61,010 nucleotides of DNA from a virus, in IMG/VR virus record IMGVR_UViG_3300024327_000006, positions 1-61,010 of that record; one strand, given 5' to 3'. Below the pieces are notes generated by a model. That model was not told the origin of the DNA, did not search any database, and saw nothing but the letters and a program-made list of their open reading frames with translations. The position numbers were made by a program, and so were the translations under genes. Below, one piece after another: positions 47,624-57,837 of this stretch; the stretch's first letter is position 1, and the number at the start of each line of letters is the position of its first letter.

Positions 47624-48273
47624 TGGGTTGGTTTGATAACGAAACCGTAGGAGATGAGGGGGGACGAGCCGCCACCCTGAAGAACATAGCAGGACAACAA
47701 CGAGGTTTATACGACACGTCGTTCCGTCCAGCAGAAGCGGAGTATGTCCAGTCGCTACAACGTGATGATCGGGCTCAGATGGAGCAACGCGCACGATCTG
47801 ATTATTTTCAATCTATGAACGACCCCAATGCTTTGAATTTAGCAGCAGGGCGAGGCTTTAGACCTAGCAACCAAGGTGCGGCTTTATCGAATGTAACTAC
47901 GAATGCTCGGTTAGGCGCAGACCAGAAACAACTGGGTGGAATATCTGATGCCGCTAATTTATCACTAGGTATTTTAACGGATTCTCAGAAAGATTTCGCA
48001 CAGTCAGCTTTAGCAAATAACCAGATGCTTATAGAAAAAGCGAATCTTGCTAATCGTACAAATGCATCGGTGCAGGATTCTATGCTAACAGGGTTAGGAA
48101 CCGCATACGGGGGATGGGAAAGACTTAATGAAAGAGATTGGATCCAGAGAGAAGCTGCTAAACGACGACAGCAAGGAGCTTTCTTCCCAGGACAACAAAG
48201 TGATGTCCCGGGATACACCTCTCGGCTAGGGCGATGGGGAAATGATGTATCCGATTGGTGGAGAAAATTATGA
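47623..48273 (+). CDS. Virion-associated protein, probably internal
   Basis: A protein of 216 residues from the second of two tandem ATGs, 6 bases after GGAGG. Gln/Ala/Asn-rich (ALNLAAGRGFRPSNQGAALS), as in small ejection proteins of podoviruses. The next gene has similar composition. Function is inferred from place. Confidence 0.6.
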   Translation: MGWFDNETVGDEGGRAATLKNIAGQQRGLYDTSFRPAEAEYVQSLQRDDRAQMEQRARSDYFQSMNDPNALNLAAGRGFRPSNQGAALSNVTTNARLGADQKQLGGISDAANLSLGILTDSQKDFAQSALANNQMLIEKANLANRTNASVQDSMLTGLGTAYGGWERLNERDWIQREAAKRRQQGAFFPGQQSDVPGYTSRLGRWGNDVSDWWRKL

Positions 48274-48758
48274 GTGCAGCAATGTATAGAGGTGAATGGG
48301 ATCGTATATCACAGGACATGGCTCCTATGGTTACGGCAATGGATAACAAGATGGCAGATACCAGCGCCCTTGATAACTCCAACAGTAATACGTTAAAGGA
48401 TATTAACCAAGTTGCTGCTGCAAACGCGCGTAACCGAGGACGTTATGGCGTGAGCTTATCGGCTCCGCAACAACAAGCGATGGATAAAAGCAATGCATTA
48501 GGGGCAGCTATAGGGCAAGCTCATAACTACAATACTACGGCACAGAGCCTAAAGGATCGTAACCAAGAGATACTTAAACAAAAAGTTGGTTTAGGTCGTG
48601 GGTTATTAGGTTTGAGTCGAGGTAACGAAGCCACAGGACAAAGTTTACTTGACGCTCAGAGTATGCAGCAAGCACAAGCAGCTGCTCAGTCCAGATCATC
48701 GGGTTGGGATACCGCAGCACAATTAGTAGGGCTAGGGGCTCGGTTTCTTCTTTCATAA
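48270..48758 (+). CDS. Virion-associated protein, probably internal
   Basis: A protein of 162 residues. ATG 48270 overlaps the previous stop, with GGTGGAG upstream. ANARNRGRYGVSLSAPQQQAM and many Gln, Ala and Ser fit podovirus internal proteins. It probably works with its neighbours in DNA ejection. Confidence 0.6.
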   Translation: MSAAMYRGEWDRISQDMAPMVTAMDNKMADTSALDNSNSNTLKDINQVAAANARNRGRYGVSLSAPQQQAMDKSNALGAAIGQAHNYNTTAQSLKDRNQEILKQKVGLGRGLLGLSRGNEATGQSLLDAQSMQQAQAAAQSRSSGWDTAAQLVGLGARFLLS

Positions 48759-48770
48759 AAAGGTATAAAA

Positions 48771-50312
48771 ATGGGTATATTTGACGGGATACGTGCAGCA
48801 GGTACTGATGCCTCTAGGCAGAAAGGATTGTACTATGCTATAGAGGCCGATAAGTCAGCTACAGAGGCTGCTGCAAAACAACGAGCTCTAACCAAAGCTA
48901 AGTTGGGTGGGATAACTAATGGGTTAGTTGAAATAGCTCAGGAAGTATCGGAGAGAGAGGGCATCCCTTATGCACAAGCATTAAAAAAAGCAGCATCTGA
49001 TCCTAAGTCAGGCTATGCTAAATTACTGAATGGGTTTATGAAGATTAACCCCAATGTACATAAAAACCTAATCAGTAACACAAACCGTGATATGTCACAA
49101 TTCGCCGATAATCCGATAGCGGGCACGACGTACATCACTGATTTTTCAGGGTTCGACAATGCCGATGAATTAACAGCTCAATACCCTAATGGCGCATATC
49201 AGGTTAACTTACGTAAAAAAGCCAATACGATGACACAGGATGTCATGAACGGACTCGCCTCGGTGCTCCCTGAGTCGATGGAAGAGCTCGTCCCGTGGAC
49301 GCGAAATGCGTCATCTGACCCGAACGACGCAATGGAGTTGATCTCGTATGAAGATATGGTGGGAGAGATACAACAACAACAACGTCTCTACGGTAACACT
49401 TCGCCATACATAGCCACTAAGATGGCAGAGCTATCAAATCCTGACGGGAAGAACCCGTATGCTCCGCCTGCGCTGACAACAGCTTGGCGAGCCGCAGTAG
49501 CAAATAGTGGTACCTATAACGATCAAGTCCAAAAAATGGACGCGCGTAATAACGTAGATCCTATAAAAAACTTCGCCGATAAGACGTTCGCCTATAATCA
49601 GGCTATAGCTACAGCGAAACCTAAAGACACTAATGCTAAAGTATTAGAGGCTTATGCTAGAACGTTTACCCCGCCACCTGCTTATACTAAAGGGGCGTTA
49701 GTACGATTCACCTCAGAGGGGATCTCTAAGATAGATAAAATACTGGCTAACCCGGCTCTAAAAGAGGACGCAAGAGCACTACTCGGCCTACAAAGGGATG
49801 AACTTCTCCGTAGTGAGGAAGCTGGAGTAGCTCAATATCTAAGTGGGATTTTTGGTACTAGCTGGTATGAATTCTACGATAAGACAAAAGGTGAGACAGG
49901 ATTTTGGGATACTGCAGCTGCAGTATTCGATGGGTATAAAAGCAACAACCCTAACGCAGGGCGACTCGCCTCGCAGTTACTTATAGATGGAGGGGAGGTA
50001 AGCGCTATAAATGCACATGGGGAGAAAGGAGATCCTGTATCTCTAGCTAGAATAAAAAACCCAGATGTTCGGGCGTGGGTTGAGAAAAATGCTTTACGCC
50101 TACAAGTTGCTCCTACGGAAAAGCCGCAAAGTACACAGGAAGAAGAAAAACCCACTGAAACTAAGTTACGTCTTGAGGCTCTGCAGCGACAGAAAGCCTT
50201 ATTAGAAAAGCAGAAAAGAAAAGCTAAAGCGCTAAAACAGCAAGAAAAACAGGACGTAGTAAGCCATTTGAAAAAAGTAACCGAGCAACAGCTCGCTAAG
50301 GCTAAAAAATGA
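48771..50312 (+). CDS. Internal/ejection virion protein with lysine-rich coil
   Basis: A protein of 513 residues. The N-terminal Ala/Lys-rich helices and the last 70 residues, a Lys/Gln coiled coil (LRLEALQRQKALLEKQKRKA), suggest a core protein that binds DNA or partners. Overlaps the giant protein start by 4 bases. Equivalent in place to T7 gp15 or N4 core proteins, without visible homology. Confidence 0.65.
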   Translation: MGIFDGIRAAGTDASRQKGLYYAIEADKSATEAAAKQRALTKAKLGGITNGLVEIAQEVSEREGIPYAQALKKAASDPKSGYAKLLNGFMKINPNVHKNLISNTNRDMSQFADNPIAGTTYITDFSGFDNADELTAQYPNGAYQVNLRKKANTMTQDVMNGLASVLPESMEELVPWTRNASSDPNDAMELISYEDMVGEIQQQQRLYGNTSPYIATKMAELSNPDGKNPYAPPALTTAWRAAVANSGTYNDQVQKMDARNNVDPIKNFADKTFAYNQAIATAKPKDTNAKVLEAYARTFTPPPAYTKGALVRFTSEGISKIDKILANPALKEDARALLGLQRDELLRSEEAGVAQYLSGIFGTSWYEFYDKTKGETGFWDTAAAVFDGYKSNNPNAGRLASQLLIDGGEVSAINAHGEKGDPVSLARIKNPDVRAWVEKNALRLQVAPTEKPQSTQEEEKPTETKLRLEALQRQKALLEKQKRKAKALKQQEKQDVVSHLKKVTEQQLAKAKK

Positions 50313-53300
50313 GAGCTGTAAGTGGCATGTCCTTAGAGGACATAAACAAAGAGCTTGCGACTTATGGGGAGATTGAGTCTGTAGAGGCTCCACCAGAAAA
50401 AATCAAAGAATTCATAAAACGCCAAGGAGAAATAGGCGCTAACGTAGATATAGAAGGCATGTCACTAGCTGAAATAAATGCAGAGTTAGAACGTCTCCAA
50501 CCCTCTTCTAAGCCACCGCAACAGAGCCACCCATTATCTCCCGGACAACGAGCGCTTCATAGAGGGTACGAGAACGCTGTCTCTAACGTAGGTTCAGCTG
50601 TTGAAGCTGTAGGAGAAGTTACGGGGTTAGAGTCCGTAGCAGAGTGGGGGCACGACGTTAGTGCAGAGCATGAATCCCTTGCTACGAAATACCCAACAGA
50701 GGTTGGATCTATAGACGATGTACTCGACGATCCTACTAAGGCAGGCACCTATATATACGAGAGTATACTAGAAAATATCCCCAACATGATACCCATGGTT
50801 GCGGGAGGTATTATAGGTGCTGCGCTTAGAGGGCCTAAGTATCTAGAAGCGTCCTATAAAACCGTTAGTAAAGTAATAGATAAAGTACCTAAGAAATATC
50901 ACGATGAAATACGTAAAGCTTTTGACTTCGATATACACCCATCTAAAACAGGGTTAGGGAGTAAAAAAGCGGCGATTAAAAACTACGATCCTAAAAAACT
51001 ATTAGATCAGCTAAGTCCAGAAGCGAAGACAGCTCTCGCCAAAGGGCTAAAAAGAAATGCTCGCGTTATAGGCGGAGCAATAGGTGCGACTACGACTAGT
51101 TACCCGCTAATGGTCGGTGAGTATTACAAAGACCAGATCAGAGAAGGCGTTGCTCCTGACAAAGCAGGGGCGGCGGCATTGCTTGCAGGAGTCCCCGGTG
51201 CTGCCGTAGATGTATTAGGGGTAGCCGGTGGATTAAAACAGCTACTTAAAGTCGCGCATAAAAACCCTAAAACCGTCATGGAAACTATCGCTACGGTGGC
51301 GAAAGGCGTAGGTATAACTGCAGGGGTAGAAGGATTCACTGAAGACATCCAATCTATAATTAGTTTCTTAGCAATTAAAGCTAATAAATCCGACTACGAT
51401 ATATTCTCACCTGAAAACGCTCAACGCCTCAAAGAAGACTTCTTCAAAGGCGCAGCTGCTGGTGGTGGTATGGCATTTGGCGGATCTGCGCCCATTGCCG
51501 CTACGCAATACGGTGCTCATAAAGTAGGACAAGGTGTTGACTGGGCAGCTAAGAAAATAGGTGAATCTCATCAAAAAGTTGTAGATGCATCAAACGAGAT
51601 AGGTAACTTTACCGAACAGCTTAACACCCATAGGGATGATGCGAACACAGATCACACAGCTTACGGCGACACGATTAAGAGCTTTGTCGACAAAGTAAAA
51701 GAAGCCTATTCAGATAGTCCTAAATCGTTTAATGAATTTAATGACGCGCTAAAAGACTCTCTCGAGAAAGGTGCTGAGGCTTTAGGTAAAGCATCAACTC
51801 CCGAGGGGCGCAAAGCTGCATTAGATGAAATGTCAGCTAAGGCTACTGAGGCGTACTCGAAAGTACAAAAATTACGCGAAGCTGCTGTTGAATACAGTTC
51901 TTTGAAAACGAAGGAAGAGAAAGAAGCCTTCGTGAAAAAACAAAGTAAGGCAGAGGACATGCCTTCTTTTGGTTTCGATGAGGAGGGAAATAACAAAATC
52001 CTCAAAGATAAATTCGATGCTATCGCAGGAGAAATCACCGCAGTTGCGGTTAGTGAAGCCGTAAACAATTCTACTTCTAAAGTAATGGGTACTACGTGGC
52101 GAGCATTTGACGTGTTCGAGAGTGGTGGTTTTGAGATGAGTATTCCCGAAGTACTCATCATAGGGCAGAACGAGATCCATGAAGATAGAGGCAAGCCTTA
52201 TGCGGCTTGGAGTGGGCAGGACAAGATAGAGGCTCTTGAAGAGGAGCAGCTCCAACTCAGTTATAAAGCAGTTACTGAAGGCACGAAAGACCGAAAAGCG
52301 GAGATAGAAACAGAGCTACGTGATTTAAAAGAGAAACGCGGAAAGACTTCAGGGGCGCTCGACGCGAAATTGATGGCTTTACGCAAAGAATTCCCAGATC
52401 ATACCATTGGATTAGAAGTTGCTGAAGAATTAAGAGATAGCCAAGGCGAACTAGTTAAAGATCATAAAGGCGACCCGATACCTGCAAGTCATTACCTCTC
52501 TGTGTACCCTACGGATTCTAATAATTTCCAAGGTGTTCGGTTTGGCGAAGTAGCATTATTACGTAAAGCTCAAGTCAGCGGCAACAAAAAAGCGAATAGC
52601 TTAGAGGACCGTGATGCTGAGATAGTCACTGTAGACGGCAAGAACTACGACACTATCGAGTTAGTTAGATTAGGGATGCTCAAGTTAGCGCAAGAGCGGG
52701 GGCAGAAAATGCCCATTCTCCAACCGTCAGCCGCTGATGTATATGAAGCGTTGATCCAATCTTTAGAAATAATAATTCGTCGCAATCCAGAAAAGTATGG
52801 CGATAAAGGCATTGAACACGAAGATCTACTAGGGCGAGATCTTAGTAATTGGGATAATCGTCGGATATGGAATTATAAGACTAAAGCAGGGGATCGAACT
52901 GTCGATTCGATGGTCAGCCATGTAAATGAGGAGACCGGAGTATCAACAGAGTCAAAACGTCGGTCAACAACGGTAGCGTCTGCGCGTGAGGCTTTTTTCA
53001 AGAAGACCGTTTATCTTCAAGCTAGTGAACTCAGGAACGAAACAGAGACAGCGCTACACGCTAAACTCAGAGATAAAGAGGTTAACAAAGATGAGCGTGG
53101 TGATGCAGCTATAGAGTTGAGTCAGCGATATACAGCTGAGCGGGAGAAGCTGTACTTTAAAATGTATCGGGATATAGAAGAAGGCCAATCACTCGATCCT
53201 GACGATAAGATAACAATGATGTTCTTGGAGGAGCAGCTTGAGAAGTTGTCAGAAGTTCAAGACGTAAACACTGATCCTGAAATAACCGAACAGGTTGATT

Positions 53301-56300
53301 TAAATACTACAGACCAAGCCCGCAAAGATGCGGCTTTGAGTAGCTGGGATAACTTAGGTTATGGGCAGGATCTTGTAACCCGTGCGGAGTATACGCGCGA
53401 AGCAGCGAAGCGACTAGCAGACTTAGGACCTCATAGACCCGGAGAGGTTGACCAAAAAGCTGAATCCCAGTATGGCACAGCTGATGAAGATGTAGTCATA
53501 TCGTCACGAGCGGTTGTAGGTCGTCAGAAATTACCAGACGAATCTCATCCGTCTTACGCGCTGAAGAAACATATAAACGACTTGCTAGACGCGGCACAGT
53601 CATTCGCGCCGCAGTACGTATTCCATCCCGAAACAGGTAAAAATGAACGGGTAAGCGATGGGAATCCTGTATTACAAGAAACCCATATGCACCTTGCAAC
53701 AATGGCTACGCAGATGCTTACCTTAGACAAGGTAACTCAGCAAGAACTGAACATTGCTAATAACGATGTGAAGGTACGGCAGATACGAGCTCTTCAAGAG
53801 CAGATCGGTGAGATAGCAGCTAAACCGAATCATATGAGGTCGCCAGAAGAGAGCGATGCCCTCCCCGGTCTCGAGAGAAAATTGAGCGAACTAGAACGAG
53901 GCTATCGTGCAGAATTAGCAGTCAAAACATCCAACGATATAGCTGAGGTGCATAAGTATACTATGGCATTACGTAAAGAATCGACTGCTCTCCGGGAGGA
54001 GGCGAATGACGAGAATCTACAAGATGCAGAGGAACAAATTGCCTTAAACGAAGAAGCTACTCGCCTAGCAGACGAGTCTTTAAAACTCGACCAACACGCC
54101 ACTAAGTTAGCTAACTGGCTCAATGTCCAACGAGAAAACGCGGCGTTCGGTAGAGGAGTCGAAGATTACGTCACGGGCGACAAGTCTATATTAGATACTG
54201 TAGATAACGATACTGAAGTGTCACAGTCCGACCATAAGTTTGAACGCCAATGGCGCGATCTTATCCTCTCAGGATTTAAGAATCGAGGCCACAAAGCAGA
54301 TCCTAATAGTACAGTAAGTCAGGGTAGTTCTTGGCAATCAGTGCTTTCGAGTGTTGGCGGAAAAATGTTAGGTCAGCACGTTAAAGCGGTAGGTAAAACA
54401 GCGAAACTGTTAGGGCCTACTGTAGTGCAACTACTTAAAGCGACGAACTCTAAGTTCAACGTCATGCTGATTGACAACGACGGCTTACAGGATATAGTCG
54501 ACCAGAGTGAACTGGCACTCCCTGACGATCTGTCAACTGTCCTAAATGCTAAACAACTAGAGTTGGTTCGTTCAGATAGAGGCGAGGCATGGCTTAATAT
54601 TCAGAAAGAACTTAATAAGATACAGGGTGAAAACGCAAAAAATAAGAAAGTCAGGACTAATGCGAGAGCTAAAAAAGTCGAGCTTCTGCGCCAACTAAGA
54701 GCTCTCTCAGAATACAAAGAGATGCAGGCGGTAGGACGCATCCTTAAACAGAATGCGAAGCTGCGTAACCCGTTGGTCGATGAAGATGTTCTAGCTGATA
54801 TGACTAGTCGGTTAGCACAAAAAAATAAGATGGGGACTACTTGGTATTTTAAAGACCATGCCGTTATCTATATAAATAACAAGTGGGATGCCCCCGTACA
54901 GATGATTACTTTAGGGCATGAGTTTGGGCATGCGTTTATGCGTAATGCTCTTCATAAAGCCCCGAAAGAAGTACAAGATGCTCTATATAAAGCCTATGAA
55001 ACAGAGATGGGTTCTTGGGATAAGCCTTATGCTTACCGAGAATGGTTCGCTGACCAGATGAGTGCTTGGGCAGCTTCAGGTAATCTTGACAGTATGCAGG
55101 GATTACATAGTCTCCTCGCAGAATCTACAGATACGAAGCAATCCTTAGCTAAGAAAGTGAAGCAGTTATTCACTGAGATCAAAGCAGGATTAAAAGCGGC
55201 TTATGAGCGGATGCATAAGAATAAGTCGAGACGGTTTGAGCAGAACCAAACATTCTCTGAATATATGCAGGGTGTTACCTCTAAACGTTATTCGCCCGGC
55301 TATGGCTTTGAACAGCCCTCAGCCTATGAACGAGACTCTGTATCTATAACTGAAGAAGATACATCTACAACGAATCCTACAGAAGAAGAGTTGGACTCGT
55401 TTACTGAACGACTACGTGAAACGTTATTGAATGCAGTAACTCCGCAATTACGCGACCAAGCACGGGTTCGAATCAATGCGATTCTCTCAGGTTCTAGGAA
55501 AGTTCTGTACCCATTGTTATCGGCGGATCAACAGCTTCGGTTATGGGGAGCTGACGCTATTGCTGATAAGCTATGGCTACGTCCACAAACAACTAGTGCT
55601 ATTCAACGCCCCTGGTTAGTCGCAGTTGCTCAGCTTGATCGGCAGTGGGGCGGAGCGTATGAGACAGTGCTCAAATCTATACCGCCGGGGCTGAAAGACC
55701 AGATACTGAGTGAAGTTCAAAATGAGCAGTTAACCGACGCAGAAGTGCATCCTAAGACTGTCGAACTACGCAAAGTCCATCGTAAATTCACTGAATATCT
55801 AGGGTCCACCGTACCGTTCTTCGAGAGCGTAACTAACCATTTCCCTCGAATGTATAATAACCCTAAGATAGAGCAGGAAGGACAAGCGTTTAATGAATTC
55901 TTGATGCAGTATGATTTCGTAGAGAATGAGACTCATGCTGACTATTTTCGAAATGCTATATTACGAGATCAGACTTCATTAGATCCAAATGTAGTACATG
56001 CACCTTCGGGTAACACCGTTCGTAAACGAGGCAAGTTAATGCAGATCCCTAATGCGGATCTTCTCGAAGGCGGATGGCTACATCCTGACCCCGAGTTTGT
56101 ACTTATGAACTCAGTTCGTAAGTCGATCAGACATGCAGAGTTCGGTAGGTTGTTTGGCGAGATTGTCGACAACGGGCGAGATGAGCCTTATTTCGATGCC
56201 GCTAAGAAACTCAACGATCAGATTGCCACAATCCCTGATGCAACAGCACGTAACCGTGTTAAGACCGTGATGCAGGGAATCTTAGGACAGCGGGGTATAG

Positions 56301-57385
56301 ATATGGATCCGCAGTTGCGTAAATACCAGAATAATATTATGGCGGCGGAAAACTGGATGGTCTTACTCTTTACCGCAGTAGCCTCTATACCTGAGTTAGC
56401 AGGGCCTATCTTACGCGCTAAAGATGTTCAGGGTGCATCAGCTGCTCTTCATCAGTACGCACGTACCGTAAAGAACCGCAAAGAGGCTTATCAGCGATAC
56501 CGGGCTATGGGCTTCTTAGAAGATACCTTAGCGAACCATGCAATGCTGGAAGTGTATGGGTTAGATACCGCGCCATCATGGGCACAAACAGCCAATAAGA
56601 ATTTGTTCTTATATAACGGACAGAAATGGTTCACGGATATGTCCCGCGTGATGTCAGCGTCTATTGCTGAGGATTTCATTATCAGGCATGGCATAACTGA
56701 GCAGAATGAGAACAGCACCCAGTTCTTAGAAGAGCTCAAACTAACTCCAGATTTAGTAAAACAATGGGATAAGTTAGGTCGTCCGGTATGGAATCGTGCA
56801 GAGGATATGAGCATGGACTTAGAGCAAGATCCGAATACGGCGTTATTAGCCCAGCGAGTTCAAGACGCTATTGGGATCTTTGTGGATCAATCAGTAGTAA
56901 ATCCGAATAACGCAATGCGTCCGGTGTTCATGTCCGATCCTAGATTTGGCTTACTAACCCATCTCAAAACATTCTTCTATGCATACCAACATACGGTGCT
57001 CGAAGGTATCTGGAATAATGTTAAACAACAAGACGGCTTACCTGCTAAGTCAGTACCTATAGCTTTAGCTGCATTTTTCATGCTGCCACTAGCAGGCTTA
57101 GCTCTAGAACTTCGAGAACTCCTCAAATACTGGGGTCAAAAAGACCCAACAGCGAACCAAGGCATGGGGGACTATACTTATAATGTCATGCGTAGAGCGG
57201 GAAGTTTTGGCACTTTAGAGTTAGGGCTTTCGGCTATGGACGCACAGGGTTGGAACGGAAAAACGTCAACTCGATTAATGGGGCCAACAGCTGGAAAACT
57301 TGATGATCTCTTCAGCGGTAGAAACTATGCAGGCTTTGTTCCTATCTATGGGCAGATCCCTGCAGCACAACATTTATTCGATTGA
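50309..57385 (+). CDS. Giant ejection/polyvalent virion protein with zinc-peptidase motif
   Basis: A protein of 2358 residues. It begins with two copies of a short motif (GMSLEDINKELATYG, GMSLAEINAELERLQ). Hydrophobic stretches follow at about residues 155-170 and 250-310 (NMIPMVAGGIIGAALRG, AAALLAGVPGAAVDVLGVAG), then long charged helices. A zincin-like HEFGHAF lies at residues 1537-1543. The end holds a further hydrophobic stretch (PIALAAFFMLPLAGLALE). Very large multi-domain proteins in this place are injected into the host with the DNA. Confidence 0.8.
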   Translation: MRAVSGMSLEDINKELATYGEIESVEAPPEKIKEFIKRQGEIGANVDIEGMSLAEINAELERLQPSSKPPQQSHPLSPGQRALHRGYENAVSNVGSAVEAVGEVTGLESVAEWGHDVSAEHESLATKYPTEVGSIDDVLDDPTKAGTYIYESILENIPNMIPMVAGGIIGAALRGPKYLEASYKTVSKVIDKVPKKYHDEIRKAFDFDIHPSKTGLGSKKAAIKNYDPKKLLDQLSPEAKTALAKGLKRNARVIGGAIGATTTSYPLMVGEYYKDQIREGVAPDKAGAAALLAGVPGAAVDVLGVAGGLKQLLKVAHKNPKTVMETIATVAKGVGITAGVEGFTEDIQSIISFLAIKANKSDYDIFSPENAQRLKEDFFKGAAAGGGMAFGGSAPIAATQYGAHKVGQGVDWAAKKIGESHQKVVDASNEIGNFTEQLNTHRDDANTDHTAYGDTIKSFVDKVKEAYSDSPKSFNEFNDALKDSLEKGAEALGKASTPEGRKAALDEMSAKATEAYSKVQKLREAAVEYSSLKTKEEKEAFVKKQSKAEDMPSFGFDEEGNNKILKDKFDAIAGEITAVAVSEAVNNSTSKVMGTTWRAFDVFESGGFEMSIPEVLIIGQNEIHEDRGKPYAAWSGQDKIEALEEEQLQLSYKAVTEGTKDRKAEIETELRDLKEKRGKTSGALDAKLMALRKEFPDHTIGLEVAEELRDSQGELVKDHKGDPIPASHYLSVYPTDSNNFQGVRFGEVALLRKAQVSGNKKANSLEDRDAEIVTVDGKNYDTIELVRLGMLKLAQERGQKMPILQPSAADVYEALIQSLEIIIRRNPEKYGDKGIEHEDLLGRDLSNWDNRRIWNYKTKAGDRTVDSMVSHVNEETGVSTESKRRSTTVASAREAFFKKTVYLQASELRNETETALHAKLRDKEVNKDERGDAAIELSQRYTAEREKLYFKMYRDIEEGQSLDPDDKITMMFLEEQLEKLSEVQDVNTDPEITEQVDLNTTDQARKDAALSSWDNLGYGQDLVTRAEYTREAAKRLADLGPHRPGEVDQKAESQYGTADEDVVISSRAVVGRQKLPDESHPSYALKKHINDLLDAAQSFAPQYVFHPETGKNERVSDGNPVLQETHMHLATMATQMLTLDKVTQQELNIANNDVKVRQIRALQEQIGEIAAKPNHMRSPEESDALPGLERKLSELERGYRAELAVKTSNDIAEVHKYTMALRKESTALREEANDENLQDAEEQIALNEEATRLADESLKLDQHATKLANWLNVQRENAAFGRGVEDYVTGDKSILDTVDNDTEVSQSDHKFERQWRDLILSGFKNRGHKADPNSTVSQGSSWQSVLSSVGGKMLGQHVKAVGKTAKLLGPTVVQLLKATNSKFNVMLIDNDGLQDIVDQSELALPDDLSTVLNAKQLELVRSDRGEAWLNIQKELNKIQGENAKNKKVRTNARAKKVELLRQLRALSEYKEMQAVGRILKQNAKLRNPLVDEDVLADMTSRLAQKNKMGTTWYFKDHAVIYINNKWDAPVQMITLGHEFGHAFMRNALHKAPKEVQDALYKAYETEMGSWDKPYAYREWFADQMSAWAASGNLDSMQGLHSLLAESTDTKQSLAKKVKQLFTEIKAGLKAAYERMHKNKSRRFEQNQTFSEYMQGVTSKRYSPGYGFEQPSAYERDSVSITEEDTSTTNPTEEELDSFTERLRETLLNAVTPQLRDQARVRINAILSGSRKVLYPLLSADQQLRLWGADAIADKLWLRPQTTSAIQRPWLVAVAQLDRQWGGAYETVLKSIPPGLKDQILSEVQNEQLTDAEVHPKTVELRKVHRKFTEYLGSTVPFFESVTNHFPRMYNNPKIEQEGQAFNEFLMQYDFVENETHADYFRNAILRDQTSLDPNVVHAPSGNTVRKRGKLMQIPNADLLEGGWLHPDPEFVLMNSVRKSIRHAEFGRLFGEIVDNGRDEPYFDAAKKLNDQIATIPDATARNRVKTVMQGILGQRGIDMDPQLRKYQNNIMAAENWMVLLFTAVASIPELAGPILRAKDVQGASAALHQYARTVKNRKEAYQRYRAMGFLEDTLANHAMLEVYGLDTAPSWAQTANKNLFLYNGQKWFTDMSRVMSASIAEDFIIRHGITEQNENSTQFLEELKLTPDLVKQWDKLGRPVWNRAEDMSMDLEQDPNTALLAQRVQDAIGIFVDQSVVNPNNAMRPVFMSDPRFGLLTHLKTFFYAYQHTVLEGIWNNVKQQDGLPAKSVPIALAAFFMLPLAGLALELRELLKYWGQKDPTANQGMGDYTYNVMRRAGSFGTLELGLSAMDAQGWNGKTSTRLMGPTAGKLDDLFSGRNYAGFVPIYGQIPAAQHLFD

Positions 57386-57414
57386 TTTCCCCAATAAAAT
57401 AAGCTATGCTTATA
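57382..57414 (+). promoter_or_regulatory. Promoter with control element before distal tail genes
   Basis: TTGATT (57382-57387), 17 bases, TATGCT (57405-57410). The element AATAAGCTATGCTTATA (57398-57414) covers the -10 box, with the same geometry as the terminase promoter at 37953-37985. Confidence 0.6.
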
Positions 57415-57459
57415 ACCGCATAGCCGATGCTGAGAACAACCTCTAACTGGAGTTAAAGA

Positions 57460-57837
57460 ATGGCTTATTACGACACTATCGACCTTGTAGCAGGCGATAC
57501 CAAACCAGATTTGGAATTCACATTACGGGATTCTAACAAAGCCGCATCAGGTAAAAATCTTGACGAGTTCGACCCCTCCACTTGGGCACCGTTCGATCTG
57601 ACTAATAGCACGGTTACAGTTAATTTCCGAAGTCTTGGAGGTTCGACTATTCTGGATACGCTTAGCTGTGGGATTTTTGATCAGACTACCAAATTAGGCA
57701 TGTGTTTCATGCAATGGAATCCTACTACTTTGGATGTCCCCGCAGGAACATACGAAGCTGAAATAAAACTGACCGAAGACGGCACTACCCAAACAGTAGT
57801 AGACCGCTTCAAATTCAAAGTACGCGCAGCTTTCTAG
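57460..57837 (+). CDS. BppU-like N-terminal domain tail protein
   Basis: A protein of 125 residues. The pattern LVAGDTKPDLEFTLRD ... DLTNSTVTVNFRS ... MQWNPTTLDVPAGTYEAEI is that of BppU/baseplate upper-protein N-terminal Ig-like domains that hook fibres to the tail. First gene after its own promoter; its stop abuts the next start (TAGATG). Confidence 0.75.
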   Translation: MAYYDTIDLVAGDTKPDLEFTLRDSNKAASGKNLDEFDPSTWAPFDLTNSTVTVNFRSLGGSTILDTLSCGIFDQTTKLGMCFMQWNPTTLDVPAGTYEAEIKLTEDGTTQTVVDRFKFKVRAAF

